Assembly: GCA_913061335.1 (NCBI GenBank)
Contig: CAJXTP010000080.1
Location: forward strand, 1 to 11,253
DNA from: an uncultured Loktanella sp.
Lineage (GTDB): Bacteria; Pseudomonadota; Alphaproteobacteria; Rhodobacterales; Rhodobacteraceae
Direction of reading: 5' to 3'
DNA length: 11,253 nt
The notes beneath the pieces were generated by a model. The model was not told the origin of the DNA. It did not search any database and saw nothing but the letters and a program-made list of their open reading frames with translations. The translations under genes and the position numbers were made by a program. Shown one piece after another: positions 5,485 through 11,253 of this stretch. Within the stretch, counting starts at the first letter, position 1, and every line of letters starts with the position of its first letter.

Positions 5485-7289
5485 CAGAATGTGCGCTCTT
5501 TAGGTGCAAACTGCTTGGTGTTGATGCCGCCTTCTTTTTCAGTGGTCAGCGCCTTGGTAATCACAGGGCGGTACGACAAATCTACCTTGGTGCCATCGAC
5601 ATTCGCAATCGTGTGCACACGCCAGTTTTCATCGTCGCGGGTCGCGTAATCTTCGTGAGCATGTGCGCCACGGCTTTCCTTGCGGGCCTCAGCGCCGACA
5701 ATCGTGGCCATCGCGTTTGGCATCAAATTGGTCAGCTCAAGCGTTTCCATCAGGTCCGAATTCCAGACCATCGACCGGTCAGTGACCTTAATACCGTCCA
5801 TCTTGGACGCAACTGACGTCATCTTTTCGACGCCCTCTTTTAGGGTCTTATCGGTACGGAACACAGCCGCGTCGGCTTGCATCGCCTTTTGCATTTCAAG
5901 GCGCAATTCAGCAGTGCCAACATCGCCTTTGGCATGACGAAGCCCATCAAAACGGTCAAATGCAGCATCCACTGATGATTGGTTCAGCACAGGGTTTGCG
6001 CTGTCACGATCAACTGTCTTGCCCGCCTGAATCGCCGCTGCACGGCCAAACACCACAAGGTCAATCAAGCTATTGGACCCAAGACGGTTCGCACCATGCA
6101 CAGACGCACAGCCCGCTTCGCCCACGGCCATCAGGCCGGGAACAACTGCGTTTGGATCTTTCTTGGTGGGGTTCAAAACCTCACCATGATAATTCGTCGG
6201 AATACCGCCCATGTTATAGTGCACAGTCGGCAACACAGGGATCGGCTCCTTGGTAACGTCAACACCCGCAAAGATGCGCGCGCTTTCCGAAATACCAGGC
6301 AGGCGCAGATTTAGCGCCTCTGCGGGCAAATGGTTCAGGTTCAAGTGAATATGATCGCCACCTGCGCCAACACCACGGCCTTCACGAATTTCCATCGTCA
6401 TACAACGCGAAACATAATCGCGTGGGGCCAAATCTTTGTAATTTGGGGCATAACGTTCCATGAAACGTTCGCCTTCGGAGTTGGTCAGATAACCACCCTC
6501 GCCGCGCGCGCCTTCAGTGATCAGGCAACCAGCGCCGTAAATGCCGGTCGGGTGAAACTGCACAAATTCCATGTCCTGCAACGGCAGTCCCTGACGGGCG
6601 ACCATGCCGCCGCCATCACCCGTACAGGTGTGGGCAGATGTGGCGCTGAAATACGCACGACCGTAACCACCAGTGGCAAGCACCGTGGTCTTGGCATTGA
6701 ACACATGCATTGTGCCGTCGTCCAGCTTCCATGCAACAACACCCTGACATTGACCATCTTCGGACATGATCAAATCAGTGGCGAAATATTCAATATAGAA
6801 TTCAGCCTTCTGCTTCAACGACTGCCCATAAAGCGTATGCAAAATCGCGTGACCAGTCCGGTCGGCAGCGGCACATGTGCGCTGCACAGGCGGGCCTTCG
6901 CCAAATTCAGTTGTATGACCACCAAACGGGCGCTGATAAATCTTACCCTCTTCGGTACGGCTAAACGGAACACCGTAATGCTCTAGCTCGTAAACCGCCT
7001 TGGGGGCTTCGCGGGCAAGGTATTCCATCGCATCCGTATCGCCAAGCCAGTCAGACCCTTTGACCGTGTCATACATATGCCACTTCCAGCTATCAGGGCC
7101 CATGTTACCAAGGGATGCAGCGATGCCACCTTGGGCAGCCACCGTGTGGGAACGGGTCGGGAAAACTTTGGTGATACACGCGGTCTTTAGACCTTGTTCA
7201 GCCAGACCAAGTGTCGCGCGCAAACCAGCGCCACCAGCGCCAATGACAATCGCGTCAAAGGTGTGGGTTTCATATTCATAAGCAGCCAT
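5484..7289 (-). CDS. sdhA: Succinate dehydrogenase flavoprotein subunit
   Basis: Catalytic subunit of complex II, oxidising succinate to fumarate with covalently bound FAD on the cytoplasmic side of the inner membrane. It has 601 residues. The FAD-binding Rossmann motif is GAGGAG (17-22), the covalent-FAD histidine is H48 in TRSHTVAAQGG, and the substrate-site residues are H246 (HPTG), the TEGARGEGG loop (258-266), R290 in APRDYV and H357 in HYNMGG. The start at 7289 is chosen because GGAG (7299-7302) lies nine bases upstream and the protein then begins like its homologues. A longer ATG at 7361 would overlap sdhD. It follows sdhD after 22 bp. Its TGA stop overlaps the start of a putative lipoprotein gene, not sdhB as in many bacteria. 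Confidence 0.97.
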   Translation of the reverse strand: MAAYEYETHTFDAIVIGAGGAGLRATLGLAEQGLKTACITKVFPTRSHTVAAQGGIAASLGNMGPDSWKWHMYDTVKGSDWLGDTDAMEYLAREAPKAVYELEHYGVPFSRTEEGKIYQRPFGGHTTEFGEGPPVQRTCAAADRTGHAILHTLYGQSLKQKAEFYIEYFATDLIMSEDGQCQGVVAWKLDDGTMHVFNAKTTVLATGGYGRAYFSATSAHTCTGDGGGMVARQGLPLQDMEFVQFHPTGIYGAGCLITEGARGEGGYLTNSEGERFMERYAPNYKDLAPRDYVSRCMTMEIREGRGVGAGGDHIHLNLNHLPAEALNLRLPGISESARIFAGVDVTKEPIPVLPTVHYNMGGIPTNYHGEVLNPTKKDPNAVVPGLMAVGEAGCASVHGANRLGSNSLIDLVVFGRAAAIQAGKTVDRDSANPVLNQSSVDAAFDRFDGLRHAKGDVGTAELRLEMQKAMQADAAVFRTDKTLKEGVEKMTSVASKMDGIKVTDRSMVWNSDLMETLELTNLMPNAMATIVGAEARKESRGAHAHEDYATRDDENWRVHTIANVDGTKVDLSYRPVITKALTTEKEGGINTKQFAPKERTF

Positions 7290-7311
7290 TGTTATTTCTC
7301 CGGCGAAATTA

Positions 7312-7683
7312 TTAAAGCGCGATACGCAGAACGGCGAATACGCCAAACGCTGCAGCACCATATGACAAACAGATCATCGCAATCAGCAGCACCTTGCGGG
7401 CAACGCCGTGTACGTAATCTTCAATCAACGTCTGCACGCCCTTGCGGAAATGGTAGAACGTTACAAACATCGTCAACGCCGCAATCGTCGCAGGCACCGG
7501 ACGGCTATAATAGGCAACCACCTCTTCATAAGATCCACCCAAAATGGCGCCAAACTGAAAGATGAAAATCGGCAAAAGCAAAAGCATCGCAACCGAACTG
7601 ATCATCATGTGCCAATGGCTCAACGTGCCGGACTTGGCCGACCCCGTTCCAATCGCGCGCTTACGATCTGTCATAAATGTCAT
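7312..7683 (-). CDS. sdhD: Succinate dehydrogenase membrane anchor subunit
   Basis: Hydrophobic anchor that with SdhC binds haem b and quinone. It has 123 residues with three membrane segments (about 27-48, 63-79 and 96-118). The pattern YHFRKGVQTLIEDYVH (77-92) carries the likely haem or quinone-site H78 and the conserved D89-Y90 pair. The start at 7683 fits the TAAGGAG ribosome site, whose TAA is the sdhC stop codon; an ATG three codons later (7674) is less well placed. It is coupled to sdhC by a 12-bp gap. Confidence 0.92.
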   Translation of the reverse strand: MTFMTDRKRAIGTGSAKSGTLSHWHMMISSVAMLLLLPIFIFQFGAILGGSYEEVVAYYSRPVPATIAALTMFVTFYHFRKGVQTLIEDYVHGVARKVLLIAMICLSYGAAAFGVFAVLRIAL

Positions 7684-7691
7684 GTCAGATG

Positions 7692-7698
7692 CTCCTTA
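7692..7698 (-). promoter_or_regulatory. sdhD ribosome site made from the sdhC stop codon
   Basis: The minus strand reads TAAGGAG, where TAA is the sdhC stop and AAGGAG is the Shine-Dalgarno sequence of sdhD, eight bases before its ATG. This favours re-initiation by ribosomes finishing sdhC and decides the sdhD start. Confidence 0.7.
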
Positions 7699-8079
7699 TA
7701 CAACAACGACGGTCAGCACGGTCATCAGCACGGATGCGATGATCATAACCCAACCGGCAGTTTCAGATTTCGCGACATCAAGCATATAGCCCATGTCCCA
7801 GATCAAATGGCGAATGCCGCCGAACATGTGATACCAAACGGCCCATGTCGACAAGAACAACACCAGATCGCCAAACCAACTGCGCAAGACCCCGTCAGCG
7901 GTTGCAAATGCTTCGGGACCAGCAGCGGCGGCAACAAACCACCAAACGATCATCAATGCAGCGACCAGCAACGCGTTGCCAGTCAGACGCACAAAGATCG
8001 ACGTGATCGACGTCAATTGCGGGCGGTAAATCGTTAAATGTGGTGAAAGTGGGCGATTGCCGCGGTTCACATCAGCCAT
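7696..8079 (-). CDS. sdhC: Succinate dehydrogenase cytochrome b556 subunit
   Basis: Haem- and quinone-binding membrane anchor of complex II. It has 127 residues with the family signature RPLSPHLTIYR (9-19), quinone-site residues S27 and R31, and the haem ligand H84 followed by H91 and D95 in HMFGGIRHLIWD. These numbers coincide with the E. coli protein. There are three membrane segments (about 30-52, 68-90 and 104-126). The start at 8079 is supported by AAGGAA a short distance upstream; the longer ATG at 8121 lacks a ribosome site and would add 14 non-homologous residues. It is the first gene of the operon, preceded by a 179-bp regulatory region. Confidence 0.95.
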   Translation of the reverse strand: MADVNRGNRPLSPHLTIYRPQLTSITSIFVRLTGNALLVAALMIVWWFVAAAAGPEAFATADGVLRSWFGDLVLFLSTWAVWYHMFGGIRHLIWDMGYMLDVAKSETAGWVMIIASVLMTVLTVVVV

Positions 8080-8258
8080 TGGTGTTCCTTCGTGTCTGCG
8101 CAGGTTTGCACCTTTGTGCATGATATATTCTGCGGAGTCACGCAGGCTACCCTTTCAAAATGATGAATAGTTCACCTAAACGGGCAAAAATTTACACTTG
8201 TGATCACACGTAAAATATTTGTGATCACAGCAGGTTCGGTTTTTGAAGGAAACTTGGA
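8080..8258 (-). promoter_or_regulatory. sdhC upstream region and leader
   Basis: 179 bp between the mch stop and the sdhC start. It is AT-rich in its distal half (about 8159-8222) and must hold the sdh promoter, since mch and sdhC point the same way. I see a TATATC-like -10 candidate near 8122-8129 without a good -35. Two small potential stem-loops lie nearer sdhC: TGCAC/GTGCA (8107-8120) and CTGCG/CGCAG (8130-8145). Neither is followed by a T-run. There is no clear terminator for mch, so partial read-through from the mcl2-mch operon is possible. Confidence 0.5.
8199..8229. promoter_or_regulatory. Paired TGTGATCACA operator-like palindromes upstream of sdhC
   Basis: Two identical perfect 10-bp palindromes, TGTGATCACA, at 8199-8208 and 8220-8229, both preceded by T (TTGTGATCACA). 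Their centres are 21 bp apart, which is two turns of B-DNA, so two dimers could bind on one face. They lie 120-150 bp before the sdhC start in an AT-rich stretch. The first copy extends to ACnTGTGATCACAnGT. The GT-N4-AC core resembles sites of GntR/FadR-type regulators in general form, but I cannot name the factor. It is not a standard CRP site because the 6-bp spacer between half sites is missing. Confidence 0.65.
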
Positions 8259-9284
8259 TCAAACCGGCATCAACGCCCAATAATCCAGATCCAACAGGAC
8301 CTCTGGCAAATACTTTCCATCATCTCCGCGCAAATCACCCGCTTTGCCCTTGGTCGCAACAAGCCGCAAACGCACGGCACCAACTCCCGGCGCATCGACC
8401 TCGGCCTTATCCAGCACCTCAGTCCAAGCCCGCACAGTATCCCCCGAAAAACAAGGGTTCGCATGTGCGCCACCATTCAGCGCGACAATCATCTGCGCGT
8501 TGGCCAGTCCATTGAACGACAGTGCGCGGGCCAGTGAAATCACATGACCGCCATAGATAAGGCGCTTACCATCGGCGCGGTTGGTCGCATCAAAATGCAC
8601 TTTGGACGTGTTCTGCCACAGGCGCGTGGCCATCATATGCTCGGCTTCTTCGACAGTGACGCCGTCAACGTGGTCAATCACTTCGCTGACGCCGTAATCA
8701 CCCCAACGATGCGGCTCGCCGGCCAAGGTAAAATCGTAGCCAGTGAAATCCAGCCCCTTCGGGATCACCAGATCAGCGGCATCAACCACCTTAGACAGCT
8801 CTGGCACAACAGGCGCCGGCGCAGGCCCGTCAGCGCGGCGGCGCACCATGACCCAGCGGACAAATTCCATCAACACGTCGCCATGCTGGTTGCGGCCCGT
8901 GGTGCGAACCCAAACAATGCCCGTCTTGCCATTTGAATTTTGCTTAACGCCAATCACCTCAGATGAAGACGTGACCGTATCACCGGCCCAAAGCGGCGCG
9001 ATCCAGCGGCCCTCAGCATAGCCAAGGTTGGCCACAGCATTCAAAGATACATCCGGCACGGTCTTGCCAAAAACAGTATGAAACGTGATCAGATCGTCCA
9101 TAGGGCTGCACGGCAGACCACAATCTTGGGCAAACACATCCGACGAATGCAAGGCATGACGGGCGGGATACAGCGCGTGATATAGCGCGCGCTCGCCCAT
9201 GTTTATCGTGCGTGGAACCGCATGGGTGATCACATCACCAACGGCGTAATCTTCGAAAAACCGACCTGCATTCGTCTTTGACAT
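8259..9284 (-). CDS. mch: Mesaconyl-CoA hydratase (beta-methylmalyl-CoA dehydratase)
   Basis: Cytoplasmic enzyme of the ethylmalonyl-CoA pathway that hydrates mesaconyl-C1-CoA to (2R,3S)-beta-methylmalyl-CoA. At 341 residues it has two MaoC-like hot-dog halves, about 8-150 and 195-340. The duplication is visible in the paired turns PLWAGDTV (97-104) and PCFSGDTV (277-284). Further markers are RHALHSSDVFAQ (42-53) in the N-half and KRLIYGGHVISLARALSFNGL (240-260) in the C-half. Length and sequence fit Rhodobacter Mch, and the mcl2 gene in the same operon supports the assignment over a generic MaoC dehydratase. The start ATG overlaps the stop of the DUF1737 gene (TAATG) and has no strong ribosome site of its own, so translation is probably coupled. 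Confidence 0.92.
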   Translation of the reverse strand: MSKTNAGRFFEDYAVGDVITHAVPRTINMGERALYHALYPARHALHSSDVFAQDCGLPCSPMDDLITFHTVFGKTVPDVSLNAVANLGYAEGRWIAPLWAGDTVTSSSEVIGVKQNSNGKTGIVWVRTTGRNQHGDVLMEFVRWVMVRRRADGPAPAPVVPELSKVVDAADLVIPKGLDFTGYDFTLAGEPHRWGDYGVSEVIDHVDGVTVEEAEHMMATRLWQNTSKVHFDATNRADGKRLIYGGHVISLARALSFNGLANAQMIVALNGGAHANPCFSGDTVRAWTEVLDKAEVDAPGVGAVRLRLVATKGKAGDLRGDDGKYLPEVLLDLDYWALMPV

Positions 9285-9487
9285 TAAACGGCGCCCAACT
9301 TCATTTCACGGGAATATTCAGCATCGCTTTGCTTGGTAACAGCCTGCGCACAACGCATCACGCCATTGGCCTGATCAAACGCATATTGCGGGCTGCCATG
9401 CAGCGCCCAGCCCTTGGACATCGCCTCTGTAACACGGTGGCAAAAGTTGGACGTGTCGTCCTCGGTAATCAATCGGTAAACAAGCAT
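9284..9487 (-). CDS. DUF1737 small protein
   Basis: 67 residues with the DUF1737 pattern: YRLITEDD (4-11), FCHRVTEAMSKGWALHGSP (15-33) and a C-terminal half ending in AQAVTK. No signal peptide or membrane segment, so probably cytoplasmic. DUF1737 proteins are small single-domain proteins of unknown function. The gene begins three bases after the NnrU stop, with GGAT ahead of it inside the NnrU end, and its TAA overlaps the mch ATG. It is thus a fixed link in the mcl2-mch operon. Confidence 0.85.
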   Translation of the reverse strand: MLVYRLITEDDTSNFCHRVTEAMSKGWALHGSPQYAFDQANGVMRCAQAVTKQSDAEYSREMKLGAV

Positions 9488-9490
9488 AGG

Positions 9491-10036
9491 CTATCCAAAC
9501 GGGCTCGGGCCGACCACCATGTGGATCAGCGCAACAACGATAAACACAACGATCGTCGCAATGATCGCGGTGACTTCTTTCTTGATCGGCACCGCGTGAT
9601 ACGGCGTGCGGGCACCTTGGATACCATTGATCAAAACGATCTCTAGCGCGGCCCATAATGCCATGCCGCCAAACAGCAGGACCGACGGAGTATCACCGTT
9701 CACCAGCACATGCGCGCCGGACCAAACGATCACTGCGGTCAGCTGCGGATGACGGATAAACTTGGTAATAGCGGTCTTGGCACCAGATGCGGCAAACAGG
9801 TAAAACGCAAACAACATCAACAGGTTATTTATCCCCGTCAGGCCACTCGTGCGGTCCCAAAGCACAACGCCCTCAGCACCACGATATCCAATCGCCATCA
9901 GAATAATCGCAATAACTGCGCCTGCAGCGACGATCCCTGCGCCGTGAGCGCCAAAGCCGGCGCGATGGTCCGGCACAACCCGTTTCCAGACATGAACACA
10001 CGTCCACAAAACCAGTCCAAGAATTATAAGTGTCAT
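9491..10036 (-). CDS. NnrU family integral membrane protein
   Basis: 181 residues with about five to six membrane segments (near 1-17, 33-52, 66-85, 98-112, 115-133 and 152-175). The family signature HPQLTAVIVWSGAHVLVNGD (96-115) is complete. NnrU was named from nitrite/nitric-oxide reductase gene clusters in Rhodobacter; the domain is also shared with isoprenoid/cytochrome-related membrane proteins, and its biochemical role here is open. The start ATG overlaps the mcl2 stop by four bases (ATGA), with GGAGG (10041-10045) just upstream. No denitrification gene is in the window, so this copy follows acetyl-CoA assimilation genes instead. Confidence 0.88.
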   Translation of the reverse strand: MTLIILGLVLWTCVHVWKRVVPDHRAGFGAHGAGIVAAGAVIAIILMAIGYRGAEGVVLWDRTSGLTGINNLLMLFAFYLFAASGAKTAITKFIRHPQLTAVIVWSGAHVLVNGDTPSVLLFGGMALWAALEIVLINGIQGARTPYHAVPIKKEVTAIIATIVVFIVVALIHMVVGPSPFG

Positions 10037-10875
10037 GATGCCTCCAATGCGGCGATGGCCGCGGCTTTTGCCAAGGTCGCCTTTGCAGTGACGATATGCA
10101 AGTTCTCAACGATCTTACCGTCTACAACTGCGACGCCTTGCCCGTCTGCCTCGGCAGCATCGAACGCAGTAATCTGGCGGTTAGCCATATCAATCTCTGT
10201 ATCAGATGGGCCGTAAGTCGCATTGCAAACCGCAATCTGCGCAGGGTGAATCAACGTCTTACCATCAAACCCCATGTCGCGGCCCTCGGCGCATTCAGCA
10301 GCCAAACCGTCGTCGTCCTTGAACGCGTTATACACACCGTCCAACACGACAATCCCAGCAGCCTTGGCCGCCAACACAGACATCTGCAATGCGGTCATCA
10401 ACGCCACGCGAGAACGTGAATTCAGATCCTTTGCCAGATCATTTGTGCCCAAAACAAACCCAGCCATGCGCGGATGGGCTGCAATCGAAGCAGCATTCAA
10501 AACACCCATAGGTGTCTCAATCATCGCCCAAATCGGTTTGTCAGGGATCAGCGCCGCAAGCGCATCAAGATCAGCGGGGCCATTCACCTTTGGCAACAAA
10601 ACAGCATCGCAGTCCATCAAAGCAATCGCAGCCGCATCATCTGCACCCCAAACGGTATCAAGCGCGTTCATGCGCACGACCGTCAGGCGCGGACCATAGC
10701 CACCTGCCCCTAGGGCAGTTGCCAATGTGCTTCGCGCAACGACTTTAGCATCTGGGGCAACGGCATCTTCTAAATCAAACAAGATGACATCAACCGGCAA
10801 GCCCCGCGCCTTATCCAATGCACGCACTTTGGATCCAGGTATATATAGGGCGGACCGATAGGGCCGATCATGCAT
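10033..10875 (-). CDS. mcl2: (3S)-malyl-CoA thioesterase (Mcl2-type HpcH/HpaI family)
   Basis: 280-residue member of the HpcH/HpaI aldolase / citrate-lyase beta superfamily. Visible residues: R7 and IPGSK (12-16) for CoA binding, FDLEDAV (33-39) with E36, R68 in VRMN, Mg-binding E120 in AMIETPMG and D146 in GTNDLAKD, and FDGKTLIHPAQI (203-214). In Rhodobacter the ~280-residue Mcl2 hydrolyses malyl-CoA to malate + CoA, while the longer Mcl1 (about 320 residues) is the lyase. Length, the GTNDLAKDL motif and the ENLHIVTA ending match Mcl2, and the mch gene downstream supports it. A malyl-CoA/citramalyl-CoA lyase activity cannot be excluded from sequence alone. A GAGGAAG ribosome site precedes the ATG. 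It is the first gene of the mcl2-nnrU-DUF1737-mch operon. Confidence 0.88.
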   Translation of the reverse strand: MHDRPYRSALYIPGSKVRALDKARGLPVDVILFDLEDAVAPDAKVVARSTLATALGAGGYGPRLTVVRMNALDTVWGADDAAAIALMDCDAVLLPKVNGPADLDALAALIPDKPIWAMIETPMGVLNAASIAAHPRMAGFVLGTNDLAKDLNSRSRVALMTALQMSVLAAKAAGIVVLDGVYNAFKDDDGLAAECAEGRDMGFDGKTLIHPAQIAVCNATYGPSDTEIDMANRQITAFDAAEADGQGVAVVDGKIVENLHIVTAKATLAKAAAIAALEAS

Positions 10876-11048
10876 TTGATTCTTCCTCGTAATTTTATTG
10901 CGCCCAAAGGGTCAGATATTGGCGGATTATTCAACCGCAAATACGCCGCAGCGCAGCATGCGCGCCCCACCGTCACGGTAGGTTAACGATATCGGCGGAT
11001 CAGCAGCGCAGTTTAGGGCATGTCATTTTGACCCTGAAAGGCAACCCC
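10876..11048. promoter_or_regulatory. Divergent promoter region, mcl2 operon / secreted protein
   Basis: 173 bp between two outward-facing starts. For mcl2, a weak candidate promoter on the minus strand is TTGCGG, 16 bases, TATCTG (about 10916-10943). An interrupted dyad CC-n-ACCGT-C-ACGGT-n-GG lies at 10966-10982, and a short GCGCA/TGCGC repeat (10951-10963) is next to it. Either could be an operator shared by both directions. No RNA gene or open frame of note. Confidence 0.4.
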
Positions 11049-11253
11049 ATGATGCGAAATTTTTACCTTTTGTCCTTCGGGATCGGCGCGATGTTACTCG
11101 CGGCAAACCACGCCCAAGCCCAAGGCGCGAACTGCGCAGACCATGCAACCATCGTTGAACGGCTCGCGCAAAACCACGGTGAACGACGGCAATCCATCGG
11201 GCTCGGCGACAATAACACCATCCTCGAGGTGTTCGCGTCAGACACCACTGGCA
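11049..11253 (+). CDS. Secreted protein of unknown function, N-terminal part (runs off window)
   Basis: An open frame from the ATG at 11049 (or the next codon, 11052) runs to the window end without a stop, giving 68 residues. It begins with a signal peptide: positive MMRN, hydrophobic 5-18, likely cleavage after AQA near residue 24. The mature part has a cysteine (C29 in GANCADH), then IVERLAQNHGERRQSIGLGDNN and EVFASD. I recall similar unnamed exported proteins in Rhodobacterales but no function. GAAAGG lies a short distance upstream as ribosome site. It is divergent from mcl2. Confidence 0.7.
   Translation, partial: MMRNFYLLSFGIGAMLLAANHAQAQGANCADHATIVERLAQNHGERRQSIGLGDNNTILEVFASDTTG

Noticed and set aside
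6330..6986. Plus-strand open frame of 218 codons opposite sdhA
   Set aside because: Antisense to conserved sdhA catalytic regions. Composition typical of a shadow frame.
7290..7361. Longer start for sdhA
   Set aside because: It would overlap sdhD and add 24 residues not seen in SdhA; the downstream ATG has a good GGAG.
8199..8229. CRP/FNR sites upstream of sdhC
   Set aside because: TGTGA and TCACA are joined without the 6-bp spacer of CRP sites, and FNR/Anr sites read TTGAT-N4-ATCAA, so neither fits.
1..11253. Mobile elements, tRNA/rRNA genes, CRISPR arrays, prophage
   Set aside because: No transposase or integrase motif, terminal repeats, regularly spaced repeats, cloverleaf or rRNA-like sequence seen. 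All long stretches are explained by core metabolic genes.

Overview
The window looks like chromosomal DNA from an alphaproteobacterium, most likely a marine Rhodobacterales (Roseobacter-group) species of moderate GC content. I base this on the combination of ethylmalonyl-CoA-pathway genes with an sdhCDAB operon, on close resemblance of the proteins to Rhodobacter/Roseobacter families, and on very tight gene packing. There is no RNA gene, insertion sequence, CRISPR array, phage or plasmid marker, and no gene-free stretch over 300 bases. The genus cannot be fixed from the sequence alone.

Layout, left to right. (1) 1-1204 (+): C-terminal part of ethylmalonyl-CoA mutase, cut by the window edge. 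(2) 1205-2239 (-): two adjacent, similar, secreted DUF4329 proteins with a JAMM-like His/Ser/Asp pattern. (3) 2303-3010 (+): purine-nucleoside phosphorylase DeoD, divergent from the DUF4329 pair. (4) 3007-3852 (-): a DUF1989 protein whose stop codon overlaps that of deoD. (5) 3923-8079 (-): a succinate dehydrogenase operon in the order sdhC-sdhD-sdhA-lipoprotein-lipoprotein-sdhB, closed by a clear rho-independent terminator. Upstream of sdhC sit two perfect TGTGATCACA palindromes whose centres are 21 bp apart. (6) 8259-10875 (-): a tight operon of mcl2 (malyl-CoA thioesterase), an NnrU-family membrane protein, a DUF1737 protein and mch (mesaconyl-CoA hydratase). (7) 11049-11253 (+): the start of an unrecognised secreted protein, divergent from mcl2.

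How the genes fit together. Ecm makes methylsuccinyl-CoA and Mch hydrates mesaconyl-CoA to beta-methylmalyl-CoA. Cleavage of that product by Mcl1 (not in the window) gives glyoxylate and propionyl-CoA. Mcl2 releases malate from malyl-CoA, completing the acetyl-CoA + glyoxylate branch. Propionyl-CoA enters the TCA cycle as succinyl-CoA, and the succinate formed from it is oxidised by Sdh. The core of the window is therefore an acetyl-CoA assimilation/TCA region. DeoD and DUF1989 suggest a side theme of nitrogen or purine salvage.

I did not find a convincing entirely new system. The least explained parts are the two putative lipoproteins locked into the sdh operon by overlapping stop/start codons, the DUF4329 pair, and the double palindrome in front of sdhC.
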